From Paracoccus marinus (GTDB lineage: Bacteria; Pseudomonadota; Alphaproteobacteria; Rhodobacterales; Rhodobacteraceae): a stretch of 64,000 nt of DNA. Within the stretch, counting starts at the first letter, position 1. Every line of letters begins with the position of its first letter. Below are positions 34,051 through 44,549 of this stretch, one piece after another. The stretch lies in contig NZ_VJYZ01000010.1 of assembly GCF_007018965.1 (NCBI RefSeq), forward strand, positions 248,001 through 312,000, given 5' to 3'. Position numbers and translations under genes: made by a program. The notes under the pieces are model-generated. The model did no database searches and was not told the origin of the DNA. It saw nothing but the letters and a program-made list of their open reading frames with translations.

Positions 34051-34871
34051 TGGCAACGCAGGGCGCGACACGCGGGCCGCGATTGGGCGCGGCGCTGGTC
34101 ACCGGTGCAGGCCGGCGGCTGGGCCGGGCGATGGCGCTGGCGCTGGCCGCGCGCGGCTACGACGTGGCGATCCACTATTACCGATCGGCCGAGGATGCGG
34201 AGCGCACGGCGGACGACGCCCGCGCGCTTGGCGTGCGCGCGGTGACGCTGCAGGCGGACCTGCTTGATCTGGACCGGGTCGAGGCGCTGGTGCCCGAAGC
34301 CGCGCGGCAGCTGGGTCCGCTGGCGGTGCTGGTCAACAACGCCTCGGTCTTTGAACACGACCGCATCGACACCGCGACCCGCGAGTCGTGGGACCGGCAC
34401 CTGGGTTCCAACCTGCGCGCGCCGTTCGTCCTGTCCCAGCACTTCGCCGCACATGTCCCGCCCGCGCCGGACACGGGCGCCGAACCGGGCCCTACCGCGC
34501 TGATCGTCAACATGGTCGATCAGCGCGTCCTGAAACCGACGCCCGAGTTCATGACCTATTCGCTCGCCAAGGCCGGCCTGTGGGCGCTGACGCGGACGAT
34601 GGCGCAGGCGCTTGCCCCGCGCATCCGGGTGAACGCGATCGGCCCCGGCCCGACGCTGCGCGGCGACCGCCAGAGCGAGGATCACTTTCGCCGCCAGCGC
34701 GCCGGAACGATCCTGGGCCGTGGCGCCGACGCGCAGGACGTCTCGGCGGCGCTGGTCTACCTGCTGGACGCGCGGGCGGTCACCGGGCAGCTGATCTGCG
34801 TGGACGGCGGGCAGCACTTGGCTTGGCGGACGCCTGATATCGTCGGGTCGCCGGGGCAGGCGGGGGCTTGA
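34050..34871 (+). CDS. Short-chain dehydrogenase, PTR1/FolM-like pteridine reductase
   Basis: This 273-residue SDR has the NADP-binding TGAGRRLG (18-25), the NNAS motif (96-99) and the catalytic Tyr170-x3-Lys174. The residue normally occupied by the catalytic Ser is Asp157, in NMVDQ. That replacement, together with RLG in the glycine motif, is characteristic of pteridine reductases (PTR1) and the bacterial FolM dihydromonapterin/dihydrofolate reductases. Reduction of a pterin is therefore likely, but only by family resemblance. ATG 34050 overlaps the S49 peptidase stop (TGATG). Confidence 0.8.
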   Translation: MATQGATRGPRLGAALVTGAGRRLGRAMALALAARGYDVAIHYYRSAEDAERTADDARALGVRAVTLQADLLDLDRVEALVPEAARQLGPLAVLVNNASVFEHDRIDTATRESWDRHLGSNLRAPFVLSQHFAAHVPPAPDTGAEPGPTALIVNMVDQRVLKPTPEFMTYSLAKAGLWALTRTMAQALAPRIRVNAIGPGPTLRGDRQSEDHFRRQRAGTILGRGADAQDVSAALVYLLDARAVTGQLICVDGGQHLAWRTPDIVGSPGQAGA

Positions 34872-34972
34872 AGGATGCCGGGTTGTCCACTTGTCGCATT
34901 TGCGTGAAGCGACCGTCGCGAATCCGTCAACAAAATCAGCCGGTTCTTCGAGCGAGGTAAAATAGTATGCCT

Positions 34973-34988
34973 TTACAATGGCTTGTAA
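34973..34988. repeat. Inverted repeat TTACAA-N4-TTGTAA
   Basis: A perfect six-base dyad around TGGC lies within the A/T-rich part of the uvrC upstream region. It could be a protein-binding site. Confidence 0.6.
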
Positions 34989-35013
34989 CTGTGCACAATT
35001 TATGTGCAATCCG

Positions 35014-35038
35014 TTGCCAGCCTAACATTTGCTGGCAA
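35014..35038. repeat. Inverted repeat TTGCCAGC-N9-GCTGGCAA
   Basis: A perfect eight-base dyad with a nine-base A/T-rich centre lies 116 bases before the uvrC start codon used here. It may be an operator or a hairpin in the leader. Confidence 0.6.
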
Positions 35039-35070
35039 GCGGCACCTCTCGCCCCAGCCCCTCCACAGAG

Positions 35071-35079
35071 TTATCCACA
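35071..35079 (+). promoter_or_regulatory. Exact DnaA box
   Basis: TTATCCACA matches the bacterial DnaA-box consensus at all nine positions. A partial copy of its flank (TCCACAGAG) precedes it. One site alone is weak evidence; the cluster around it is described under the region entry. Confidence 0.5.
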
Positions 35080-35153
35080 GAAACCGTGGACATGAATCCC
35101 CTTGTCAGATGGCCGCTCTTGCGGGGTGCCCCAGGAATCACTTTGTTGTCCCC

Positions 35154-37085
35154 ATGACCGACCAGCCCCCTATGGATAACACGCCTGAGGCGAGTGGGCC
35201 GCCGTCCCCGACGCCGCCCCCGCCGCCGTCCCCGACGCCGCAGAAAACCGGGCACAGGCTGATCGCCGACTACGTCCGGCGGCTGGACGGCAGCCCTGGC
35301 GTCTACCGGATGCTCGATGCGCAGGGCGCGGTGCTTTACGTCGGCAAGGCGCGCAACCTCAAGGCGCGGGTGTCGAACTATGCCCGGCCGTCCGGGCACT
35401 CGGGGCGGATCGCCCGGATGATCCGCGACACCGCCAGCATGATGTTCCTGACGACGCGCACGGAAACCGAGGCGCTGCTGCTGGAACAGAACCTCATCAA
35501 GCAGCTGAAGCCGCGCTACAACGTGCTGCTGCGCGACGACAAGTCGTTCCCGAACATCCTCGTCGCCAAGTCGCACCCGTTCCCGCAGATCAAGAAGCAC
35601 CGGGGCGCAAAGTCCGAGGCGGGCGACTACTACGGCCCCTTCGCGAGCGCCGGCGCGGTGAACCGCACGCTGAACCAGTTGCAGCGTGTGTTCCTGCTGC
35701 GGTCCTGCACGGATGCGACGTTCTCGTCGCGCACCCGGCCGTGCCTCTTGCACCAGATCAAGCGGTGCAGCGCGCCCTGCACCGGGCGGATCGACCTGCC
35801 CGACTACCGCGCCTTGGTGGCCGATGCCGAACGCTTCCTGCAGGGCAAGACGACCGCCGTGCAGGCGAACCTTGCGAACGAGATGGCGCGGGCGGCGGAG
35901 GGCATGGAATACGAACGCGCCGCCGCCTTGCGGGACCGGATCAAGGCGCTGACCTCGGTCCAGTCGGTGCAGGCGATCAACCCCAAGGGCGTGCCGGAGG
36001 CGGACGTCATCGCGCTGCACATGGACGGGGGGCAGGCCTGCGTGCAGGTCTTTTTCATCCGTGGCAACCAGAGCTGGGGCAACCGCGACTTCTATCCCAA
36101 GTTGAACGGCGCCGAGTCCGCCGACGAGGTGATGGAGGCGTTCCTGGGCCAGTTCTACGACGGCAAGGTGCCGCCGCGCATGATCCTGCTGAGCCACGGG
36201 ATCGAGGACATGGACCTGATGACATCGCTGCTGTCCGACCGGGCCGGGCGGCGGGTCGTCGTCGGCGTGCCCCAGCGGGGCGAAAAGGCCGAGCTGGTCG
36301 AGAACGCGCTTAGGAACGCGCGCGAGAGCCTGTCGCGGCGGATGTCGGAAAGCGCCGCGCAGCACAAGCTGCTGGAGGGGCTCGCCGACGCCTTTGACCT
36401 GCCCGCCCCGCCGCGCCGGATCGAGGTCTATGACAACAGCCACATTCAGGGCGCGGCCCCGGTCGGCGGCATGATCGTCGCGGGCCCCGAGGGCTGGATG
36501 AAAAGCCAGTACCGCAAGTTCAACATCAAGGGGACCGAGATCACGCCCGGCGACGACTTCGGCATGATGCGCGAGGTGCTGACGCGGCGGTTCTCGCGCC
36601 TGCTCAAGGACGACCCGGACCGCGCGTCCGAGGCGTGGCCGGACCTGCTGCTGATCGACGGCGGGGCGGGGCAGGTATCGGCGGTGCAGGGGATTCTTGC
36701 CGATCTGGGCGTCGATGACGTGCCCATCATCGGGGTCGCCAAGGGGCAGGACCGCAATCACGGCAAGGAAGAGTTCTACCGTCCCGGCCGGACCGTCTTT
36801 GCCCTGCCGATGAACCACCCGGTGCTGTATTTCGTCCAGCGGCTGCGGGACGAGGCGCACCGCTGGGCGATCGGCACCCATCGCGCGCGGCGCACCAAGC
36901 AGGCGATGGCGAACCCGCTGGACGAGATCGCGGGCATCGGCGCGGCCCGCAAGCGCGCCCTGCTGGCGCATTTCGGCAGCGCCAAGGGCGTGGCGCGCGC
37001 GGGCCTGCCGGACCTGCAGGCGGTCGAGGGGATCTCCGACACGATGGCCCGCACGATCCACGATCATTTCCACGGGCAGGGGTGA
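35154..37085 (+). CDS. uvrC: UvrABC excinuclease subunit C
   Basis: This subunit makes both incisions flanking bulky DNA lesions in nucleotide excision repair. From ATG 35154 the protein has 643 residues; ATG 35172 is possible and neither has a strong ribosome site. A Pro-rich leader (~15-35) precedes the GIY-YIG domain ([20 protein letters not shown]). The middle has the Cys-rich-like [17 protein letters not shown] and a UVR motif region ([20 protein letters not shown]). The RNase H-like endonuclease core has [19 protein letters not shown] and [14 protein letters not shown], and two C-terminal HhH motifs follow ([26 protein letters not shown]). Confidence 0.95.
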   Translation: MTDQPPMDNTPEASGPPSPTPPPPPSPTPQKTGHRLIADYVRRLDGSPGVYRMLDAQGAVLYVGKARNLKARVSNYARPSGHSGRIARMIRDTASMMFLTTRTETEALLLEQNLIKQLKPRYNVLLRDDKSFPNILVAKSHPFPQIKKHRGAKSEAGDYYGPFASAGAVNRTLNQLQRVFLLRSCTDATFSSRTRPCLLHQIKRCSAPCTGRIDLPDYRALVADAERFLQGKTTAVQANLANEMARAAEGMEYERAAALRDRIKALTSVQSVQAINPKGVPEADVIALHMDGGQACVQVFFIRGNQSWGNRDFYPKLNGAESADEVMEAFLGQFYDGKVPPRMILLSHGIEDMDLMTSLLSDRAGRRVVVGVPQRGEKAELVENALRNARESLSRRMSESAAQHKLLEGLADAFDLPAPPRRIEVYDNSHIQGAAPVGGMIVAGPEGWMKSQYRKFNIKGTEITPGDDFGMMREVLTRRFSRLLKDDPDRASEAWPDLLLIDGGAGQVSAVQGILADLGVDDVPIIGVAKGQDRNHGKEEFYRPGRTVFALPMNHPVLYFVQRLRDEAHRWAIGTHRARRTKQAMANPLDEIAGIGAARKRALLAHFGSAKGVARAGLPDLQAVEGISDTMARTIHDHFHGQG

Positions 37086-37112
37086 CGCGCGCGGCCGCGT
37101 GGGGCGCGCGCC

Positions 37113-37895
37113 CTACAGCAACCCCGACGCCCGGAAGCTCAGCTCACGGTCCTTGCCGATGATGAGGTGATCGTGGACGACGATGCCCATCGTCTCGGCC
37201 GCCTGCATGATGCGGCGGGTCATCTGGATGTCGGGATCGCTGGGCGTCGGGTCGCCCGAGGGGTGGTTGTGGACGAGGATCAGGGCGCTGGCGTTCAGGT
37301 CCAGCGCCCGGCGCACGATCTCGCGCGGGTAGACCGGGACGTGATCGACGGTGCCCCTCGCCTGCTCCTCGTCGGCGATCAGGACGTTCTTGCGGTCGAG
37401 GTAGAGGACGCGGAACTGCTCGACCTCGCCATGCGCCATCGCGGTGTGGCAGTAATCGACCAGCGCGTCCCAGCTGGTCAGGACGGGGCGCCGGATCACC
37501 CTGGACCGGGCCAGCCGCTGCGCCGCCGCCGCCACGATCTTCAGTTCCACGATGATCGCGGGCCCGACGCCGTCCACGTCCGCCAGCCGCGCCGGATCGG
37601 CCGACAGGACGCGGTTGAAGTCGCCGAACCGGTCCAGAAGCCGGCGGGCCAGCGGCTTCATGTCCCGGCGCGGGACGGCGCGGAACAGGACCAGTTCCAG
37701 CAGCTCATAGTCCGGCATCGCCGCCGCGCCGCCCTGCATGAAGCGGTCGCGCAGCCGGGCGCGGTGGTCGGCGATGTAGCTGGGGGGCGCCGCCTTCTTC
37801 GCTGCCGGGCCCGGCACCGGGTGGACGTCGTCCTGCGCCGGATCGAACCGGAACAGGGACGGCGAGTCTTCGTGAAAGGCGCGGTTCTCTGGCAT
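37113..37895 (-). CDS. radC: RadC family (JAB/MPN+ domain) protein
   Basis: This 260-residue RadC-family protein has an N-terminal helix-hairpin-helix-like region (~60-125, with PDYELLELVLFRAVPRRDMK and LADVDGVGP) and a C-terminal JAB1/MPN+ metalloprotease-like domain. The latter's zinc motif is complete: a Glu in the EVEQFRVLYLDRKN region and H-x-H-P-x-G-x(2)-x(4)-D in HNHPSGDPTPSDPD. The cellular function of chromosomal RadC proteins is unsettled despite the name. It is the last gene of the dnaK-dnaJ-radC direction on the minus strand, 35 bases after dnaJ, and is convergent with uvrC. Confidence 0.92.
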   Translation of the reverse strand: MPENRAFHEDSPSLFRFDPAQDDVHPVPGPAAKKAAPPSYIADHRARLRDRFMQGGAAAMPDYELLELVLFRAVPRRDMKPLARRLLDRFGDFNRVLSADPARLADVDGVGPAIIVELKIVAAAAQRLARSRVIRRPVLTSWDALVDYCHTAMAHGEVEQFRVLYLDRKNVLIADEEQARGTVDHVPVYPREIVRRALDLNASALILVHNHPSGDPTPSDPDIQMTRRIMQAAETMGIVVHDHLIIGKDRELSFRASGLL

Positions 37896-37930
37896 GGCCT
37901 TCAGCCTGCCAGCGAAGGGTTAAGGCGCGG

Positions 37931-39094
37931 TTAAGCGCCCAGCCCCTCCCAGAAATTCTTGATCTTGCCGAAGAAGTTTGACGTCTGCGGGTGGTTGTCG
38001 GCGTCGATCGCCTCGAACTCGCGCAGGATCTCCTTCTGCCGGGCGGTCAGGTTCACCGGGGTTTCCACCGACAGCTCGACCAGCATGTCGCCGAAATCGC
38101 CCTGCATCCCCGGCCCGTGCCGCAAGGGCGGCATCCCCTTGCCGCGCAGGCGCATCTGCTGGCCGGTCTGGCTGCCGGGCGCGATCTTGACCCGCGAGCG
38201 GCCGCCGTCGATCGTCGGCACCTCGACCTCGCCGCCAAGCGCGGCGGTCGTCATGCTGACCGGCACGTGGCAGGCCAGCATCCGCCCGTCGCGCATGAAG
38301 ATCGCGTGGTCCTTGACCTCGACGAAGATGTAAAGATCGCCAGACGGGCCGCCGCGCAGCCCCGCCTCGCCCTCTCCCGCAAGGCGGATCCGGGTGCCGG
38401 TTTCCACGCCCGCCGGGATGTTGACGGCCAGCGAGCGCTGCTTTTCGATCCGGCCGGCGCCGTGGCAGGCGGCGCAGGGGTTCTTCACGATCTGGCCCTG
38501 GCCGTTGCAGGTCGGGCAGGTGCGTTCGACGGTGAAGAAGCCCTGGCTCGCGCGGACCTTGCCCATGCCGGCGCAGGTCGGGCAGGTGGCGGGTTCCACC
38601 GCCCCTTCGGCGCCGGTGCCGTTGCATTCGCCGCAGGCAACCGAGCCGGGCACGGAAATCGTCTTTTGCAAGCCCGCGAAGGCTTCCTCGAGCGAGACCT
38701 GAAGGTTGTAGCGCAGATCCTGCCCGCGGGTGGCGCGGCTGCGCCCGGACGCGGCGCGCCCGCCCATCATGTCGCCGAACAGATCCTCGAACACGTCAGC
38801 GAAGGCGCTGCCGAAGTCGCCATTGCCGCCGCGCGCGCCACCAAAGCCGCCGGGACCGAAGCCGCCACCCTCGAACGCCTGGTGGCCGAAACGATCATAG
38901 GCCGCCCGCCGCTGCGCGTCCTTGAGGCAGTCGTAGGCCTCGTTCACTTCCTTGAAGCGGCCTTCCGACAGGGTGCAGTCGGGGTTGCGGTCGGGGTGCA
39001 GTTCCTTGGCCTTGGCGCGGAAGGCCTTCTTGATCTCGTCGGCCGAGGCGCCGCGCGCCACACCAAGAACCTCGTAGAAATCGCGCTTGGCCAT
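37931..39094 (-). CDS. dnaJ: Chaperone protein DnaJ
   Basis: This is the Hsp40 co-chaperone that delivers unfolded clients to DnaK and stimulates its ATPase. The 387 residues comprise a J domain (1-~72, with the HPD motif in KELHPDRNP), a Gly/Phe-rich linker (~77-125) and a zinc domain with four CxxCxGxG repeats ([32 protein letters not shown]). C-terminal substrate-binding beta domains follow. It lies downstream of dnaK with an 80-base gap containing a hairpin, as in many alphaproteobacteria. Confidence 0.97.
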   Translation of the reverse strand: MAKRDFYEVLGVARGASADEIKKAFRAKAKELHPDRNPDCTLSEGRFKEVNEAYDCLKDAQRRAAYDRFGHQAFEGGGFGPGGFGGARGGNGDFGSAFADVFEDLFGDMMGGRAASGRSRATRGQDLRYNLQVSLEEAFAGLQKTISVPGSVACGECNGTGAEGAVEPATCPTCAGMGKVRASQGFFTVERTCPTCNGQGQIVKNPCAACHGAGRIEKQRSLAVNIPAGVETGTRIRLAGEGEAGLRGGPSGDLYIFVEVKDHAIFMRDGRMLACHVPVSMTTAALGGEVEVPTIDGGRSRVKIAPGSQTGQQMRLRGKGMPPLRHGPGMQGDFGDMLVELSVETPVNLTARQKEILREFEAIDADNHPQTSNFFGKIKNFWEGLGA

Positions 39095-39129
39095 GATCTT
39101 CCGGTCTGAGGTGGATCGTCAATGAAAGA

Positions 39130-39157
39130 CCGGCCCGCGTGCAGAAACACGGGCCGG
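39130..39157 (-). terminator. Hairpin between dnaK and dnaJ
   Basis: A GC-rich stem with a small bulge (39130-39141 against 39148-39157, six-base loop) is followed by TCTTTC on the minus strand. It probably attenuates read-through or marks an mRNA processing site, so that dnaK is made in excess over dnaJ. Confidence 0.6.
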
Positions 39158-39174
39158 CCACGGTCGCGGGAAGC

Positions 39175-41088
<1,914 letters not shown>

Positions 41089-41195
41089 TCGTTTACCTTT
41101 CTTGAGGCGATGAGCGGGCTGCGGGTCCGATATGCGGCCCCCGGAACCCTATCCCTTGGGGGTGTGATGGCCGGTGACCCGGCCGGTTCGTTGGG

Positions 41196-41225
41196 TATAT
41201 AGGAAGGGGATTTTGGGCCTGCAAG
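41196..41225 (-). promoter_or_regulatory. dnaK: Sigma-32 (RpoH) type heat-shock promoter of dnaK
   Basis: On the minus strand CTTG (41225-41222) is followed after 18 bases by CCTATATA (41203-41196). This is close to the alphaproteobacterial RpoH pattern CTTG-N17/18-CYTATNT. The predicted leader is ~100 bases and contains a six-base stem (41169-41184). Confidence 0.65.
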
Positions 41226-41242
41226 CATCGCGCGACACCAGG

Positions 41243-41893
41243 ATGAACGACACGGAAACCAGTTCGCCGCCCGGTCCGACGGGCGCGGCCGCGCCGCTGA
41301 GCCTGCGGGGCATCGGCCTGTGGCCGGGGTTTCTGGGCGCGCGCGAACAGGCCGCGCTGATGGCCGAGGTCGCCGCGATCTGGGACGCGGCGCCGCCCGT
41401 GCGTCCCGTCACGCGCTGGGGCAAGCCGCTGTCGGTCGCCATGACCTCGGCCGGCAGCCTTGGCTGGACCACCGACCGGCGCGGCTATCGCTACGAACGC
41501 GCGCAGCCGGACGGGCGCGCGTGGCCGCCGATCCCGCCGATGCTGCTGGCGCTGTGGGACCGGGTGACGGGCGGGGCGCGGCGGCCCGACAGCTGCCTTG
41601 TCAACCTGTACCGCGACGCCGCGCGCATGGGTCTGCACCAGGACCGGGACGAGGCCGACCTGACCTGCCCGGTGGTGTCGGTCAGCCTGGGCGACGACGC
41701 GCTGTTTCGCGCGGGCGGGACCGAGCGGGGCGGGTCCACCGAAAGCGTCTGGCTGAAATCGGGCGACGTGATGGTGCTGGCGGGGGCGGGGCGCCTGGTC
41801 TTTCACGGCGTGGACCGGATCAGGCCCGGAAGCTCGGGCCTTGTGACCGGCGGCGGGCGCGTGAACCTGACCCTGCGCGTGGCCGGCGGCTGA
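41243..41893 (+). CDS. alkB: AlkB family 2-oxoglutarate/Fe(II) DNA repair dioxygenase
   Basis: This enzyme oxidatively demethylates 1-methyladenine and 3-methylcytosine in DNA or RNA. The dioxygenase core has the Fe ligands H-x-D in GLHQDRDEADLTCPVVSVSL and a distal His in LVFHGVDRIRPG, and the 2-oxoglutarate-binding R-x-N-x-T-x-R in GRVNLTLR. From the ATG at 41243 the protein has 216 residues, the E. coli AlkB size. The in-frame GTG at 41174 would overlap the dnaK promoter and adds an atypical leader. It is divergent from dnaK. Confidence 0.93.
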   Translation: MNDTETSSPPGPTGAAAPLSLRGIGLWPGFLGAREQAALMAEVAAIWDAAPPVRPVTRWGKPLSVAMTSAGSLGWTTDRRGYRYERAQPDGRAWPPIPPMLLALWDRVTGGARRPDSCLVNLYRDAARMGLHQDRDEADLTCPVVSVSLGDDALFRAGGTERGGSTESVWLKSGDVMVLAGAGRLVFHGVDRIRPGSSGLVTGGGRVNLTLRVAGG

Positions 41894-41948
41894 CCCGCCG
41901 GTTCGCGATCAGCCTCGCGAGCCCGCGATCAGCCCCGCGGGCCCGTGA

Positions 41949-42767
41949 TCAGCGCGCCGCCCAGCTGAGCGAGCGGGCGTTGCGGGTCACGAACTCCAGC
42001 ATCAGGGCGACCATCAGGCAGGCCAGCGTCACATAGACCGCATAGCGCACCGACGAGTTGTGGGGCGTATAGTTGATGAAGGCGAACCCCCGCGCCTGGT
42101 CGATCACGTGGAACAGCGGGTTCCAGTCGAACAGGTTCAGCATCATCGTCGGCAGCACGTTGGCCACGAACATCTTGCCCGACGCGATCATGTTGAGACG
42201 CTGGTAGAAGCTGCTGATGACGCCGATCCCCGACGGCCACCACTGCTTGGCCGACATGAAGATCATGCCGATCGCACAGCCCGACGCCCAGGCCAGAAGC
42301 AGCATCGCGTAGCAGCCCGTGATGTGCTCGATCCGGATCGGCATGATCAGGGCGTGGTAGGTCCACAGGATCACGATCGAGGCCAGCGTCTGCTGATACA
42401 GGATCGCCAGCGCGGTGGCGCTGATCGACACGGCGGTGTTCATCGGCTCGTGTCGCATCATGGTCGAGGTCGCGTTGGCCGCGCCGGTCATCGCCGCGAT
42501 GGACTTGGTGTGCGTCATGAACATGAAGATGCCGGTCATGACGAAGACCATGAAGTCGCCGCGGATGGGCGAGCGGCGCACCCCCAGCACGTAGAACATG
42601 GCGACGAAACCGATCACCATCGCCAGCGACTGCATGATCGACATCGCCAGCCCCACGACCGCGTTGCTGTGCGACTGCCGCAGGTTGTGGACCGTCTGGT
42701 GATAGATCAGCGCCAGCGTCGCGAACGCGGCCTCGATCATGTTGCGGTTGCGCGGCTGGACGAACAT
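41949..42767 (-). CDS. Polysaccharide export ABC permease (KpsM/Wzm-like)
   Basis: This 272-residue inner-membrane protein with about six hydrophobic helices belongs to the ABC-2 type polysaccharide/polyol-phosphate exporters (KpsM, Wzm). It has VVGLAMSIMQSLAMVIGFVA, FVMTGIFMFMTHTKSIAAM, SFYQRLNMIASGKMFVAN and LFDWNPLFHVIDQARGFAF, the last being a typical late segment. Its partner ATPase (KpsT/Wzt) is not in the window. It is divergent from cysQ-kdsB and the glycosyltransferase cluster, which suggests that it exports the glycan made there. Confidence 0.85.
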   Translation of the reverse strand: MFVQPRNRNMIEAAFATLALIYHQTVHNLRQSHSNAVVGLAMSIMQSLAMVIGFVAMFYVLGVRRSPIRGDFMVFVMTGIFMFMTHTKSIAAMTGAANATSTMMRHEPMNTAVSISATALAILYQQTLASIVILWTYHALIMPIRIEHITGCYAMLLLAWASGCAIGMIFMSAKQWWPSGIGVISSFYQRLNMIASGKMFVANVLPTMMLNLFDWNPLFHVIDQARGFAFINYTPHNSSVRYAVYVTLACLMVALMLEFVTRNARSLSWAAR

Positions 42768-42940
42768 GCGGGGCGGCTTTCGGTGGAAAGGTCTTTGGGT
42801 CGGTCGGGGGCTGTCGGGGGGTCTGTCGGGCCGCGTGGACGCGCCGCTTGCCGGAAACGATCGCTGCGATCATAAGAGGCGTGACCCCGTCTTTCAACGC
42901 CGCGCATCCGGCGGATGCCCGTGACTGCAAAGGAAAGCGC

Positions 42941-43741
42941 ATGCAATTTGATGAATTGATCGCCGTCATGCGACGGCTCGCGCTGGAAGCCGGGGACCGG
43001 ATCATGCAGATCTATGACGGCCCCGACTTCGAGGTGCGCGCCAAAAGCGACGATTCGCCCGTGACCGAAGCGGACGAGGCTGCCGACGCGCTGATCTCGG
43101 CCGGGCTGCGCGCGGCGTTCCCCGACGTGGCGCTGGTGACCGAGGAACAGGCCGACACCCACGGGCAGCGCCCGCGCAGCTTCCTGATCGTGGACCCGCT
43201 CGACGGCACGAAGGAGTTCGTGCAGCGCCGGGGCGATTTCACCGTGAACATCGCCTATGTGCAGGACGGAACGCCGGTGCGCGGGATCGTCTATGCGCCT
43301 GCCCGCAAGCGGCTGTTCTACACCCTTGCCGACGGCCGCTCGGTCGAGGAGATCGGGCCGTTCGGCGATCGTCCCGGCGAGGTGCGCCCGATCGGCGTCA
43401 ACGCCACCCCCGACAACCGCGCGCTGATGGTCGTGGCGTCCAAGTCGCACCGCGATCAGGCGACCGACGATTACATCGCGCAATACGGCGTCCGCGACAT
43501 GACGAGCGCGGGATCGTCGCTCAAGTTCTGCCTGGTGGCGACGGGCGAGGCGGACCTTTACCCGCGCCTCGGCCGCACGATGGAATGGGACACGGCGGCG
43601 GGGGACGCGGTGCTGCGCGGCGCGGGCGGGCAGGTGGTGCGTTTCGACGACCACGCTACGCTCGGCTACGGCAAGGCGGGGTTCGAGAACCCGTTCTTCA
43701 TCGCCTACGCGCCGGGCGTCCTGCTGCACCCCCTGGGCTGA
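42941..43741 (+). CDS. cysQ: 3'(2'),5'-bisphosphate nucleotidase CysQ
   Basis: This Mg-dependent, Li-sensitive phosphatase converts PAP (3'-phosphoadenosine 5'-phosphate) to AMP. PAP is the by-product of sulfotransferases and PAPS reductase. The 266 residues contain the family's metal motifs: SPVTEADEAAD, VTEEQ, the D-P-x-D-G-T-x-E/F block DPLDGTKEFVQR and the late EWDTAAGDAVLRGAGG. ATG 42941 has AAAGGA six bases before it. Its position next to kdsB and ahead of a sulfotransferase gene suggests that it clears PAP for glycan sulfation. Confidence 0.94.
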   Translation: MQFDELIAVMRRLALEAGDRIMQIYDGPDFEVRAKSDDSPVTEADEAADALISAGLRAAFPDVALVTEEQADTHGQRPRSFLIVDPLDGTKEFVQRRGDFTVNIAYVQDGTPVRGIVYAPARKRLFYTLADGRSVEEIGPFGDRPGEVRPIGVNATPDNRALMVVASKSHRDQATDDYIAQYGVRDMTSAGSSLKFCLVATGEADLYPRLGRTMEWDTAAGDAVLRGAGGQVVRFDDHATLGYGKAGFENPFFIAYAPGVLLHPLG

Positions 43742-43748
43742 GCCGCGC

Positions 43749-44549
43749 GTGTCGGTCGTCATCGTCATCCCCGCCCGCCACGCCTCGACCCGCTATCCGG
43801 GCAAGCCGCTGGTGCCGCTGACGGGCGCGTCGGGGCAGGCGCGGACGCTGATCCGGCGCAGTTGGGACGCGGCGATGCAGGTCGGCGGTGCCGACCGGGT
43901 GATCGTGGCCACCGACGACGCCCGGATCGCGGATCACGCGGCGGGCTTCGGGGCCCAGGTTGCGATCACCTCGACCACCTGCCGCAACGGCACGGAACGC
44001 TGCGCCGAGGCGGTGGCGGCGCTTGGCCTTTCGCCCGAGATCGTCGTGAACCTGCAGGGCGACGCGCCGCTGACGCCCGCGTGGTTCGTCGAGGATCTGG
44101 TCGCCGGGCTGCGCCGCGACCCTGCCGCACAGGTGGCGACCCCGGTCCTGAACTGCACGGGCGCGATGCGCGCCGACCTGATGGCCGACCGCGCCGCGGG
44201 CCGGGTGGGGGGGACGACGGCGGTCTTCGGCGTGGATGGCCGGGCGCTTTACTTTTCCAAGGAAGTGATCCCGTTCGTGCCCCATGACGTGGCCCCGGAT
44301 GCCGCTAGCCCCGTGTTCCACCACGTCGGCGTCTATGCCTATCGCCCCGAGCCGCTCGCCGCCTATGCCGGCTGGCCCGAAGGCACGCTCGAACGGCTCG
44401 AGGGGCTTGAACAGCTGCGCTTCCTCGAACGCGGGATCCCCGTTCTTTGCGTCGAGGTTCAGGCGCGCGGGCGCGAGTTCTGGGAATTGAACAACCCCGA
44501 GGACGTGCCGAAGATCGAGGCGATGATGCGGCGCATGGGGCTGGATTGA
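43749..44549 (+). CDS. kdsB: 3-deoxy-manno-octulosonate cytidylyltransferase
   Basis: This enzyme activates Kdo to CMP-Kdo for LPS inner core or for the Kdo linker and repeat units of capsules. The 266 residues contain VVIVIPARHASTRYPGKPL (nucleotide-binding N-terminus), ATDDARIADHA, the NGTERCAEAV loop, VNLQGDAPLTP and HHVGVYAYRPEPLAAYA. GTG start at 43749, seven bases after cysQ. Its stop overlaps the TTG start of the following glycosyltransferase gene, indicating translational coupling. It may be a second, capsule-dedicated copy (KpsU-like), which cannot be decided from this window. Confidence 0.92.
   Translation: MSVVIVIPARHASTRYPGKPLVPLTGASGQARTLIRRSWDAAMQVGGADRVIVATDDARIADHAAGFGAQVAITSTTCRNGTERCAEAVAALGLSPEIVVNLQGDAPLTPAWFVEDLVAGLRRDPAAQVATPVLNCTGAMRADLMADRAAGRVGGTTAVFGVDGRALYFSKEVIPFVPHDVAPDAASPVFHHVGVYAYRPEPLAAYAGWPEGTLERLEGLEQLRFLERGIPVLCVEVQARGREFWELNNPEDVPKIEAMMRRMGLD

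Larger units (their letters stand above)
34872..35153. other. AT-rich intergenic region with dyads and DnaA-box-like sites
   Basis: These 282 bases between the pteridine-reductase-like gene and uvrC hold no convincing gene and are clearly A/T-richer than the surroundings, especially 34925-35010. They contain two perfect inverted repeats (34973-34988 and 35014-35038), an exact DnaA consensus box TTATCCACA (35071-35079), and a weaker box TTGTCCACT (34883-34891). A one-mismatch box on the other strand lies just inside the coding frame (35171-35179). Three GANTC sites occur (34920, 35094, 35135). It could be a replication origin or a DnaA-controlled promoter region. Confidence 0.45.

Noticed and set aside
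34940..34960. Possible SOS box (GTTC-N7-GTTC) ahead of uvrC
   Set aside because: Only one GTTC half-site (34943-34946) is present; the second half does not match at the required spacing.
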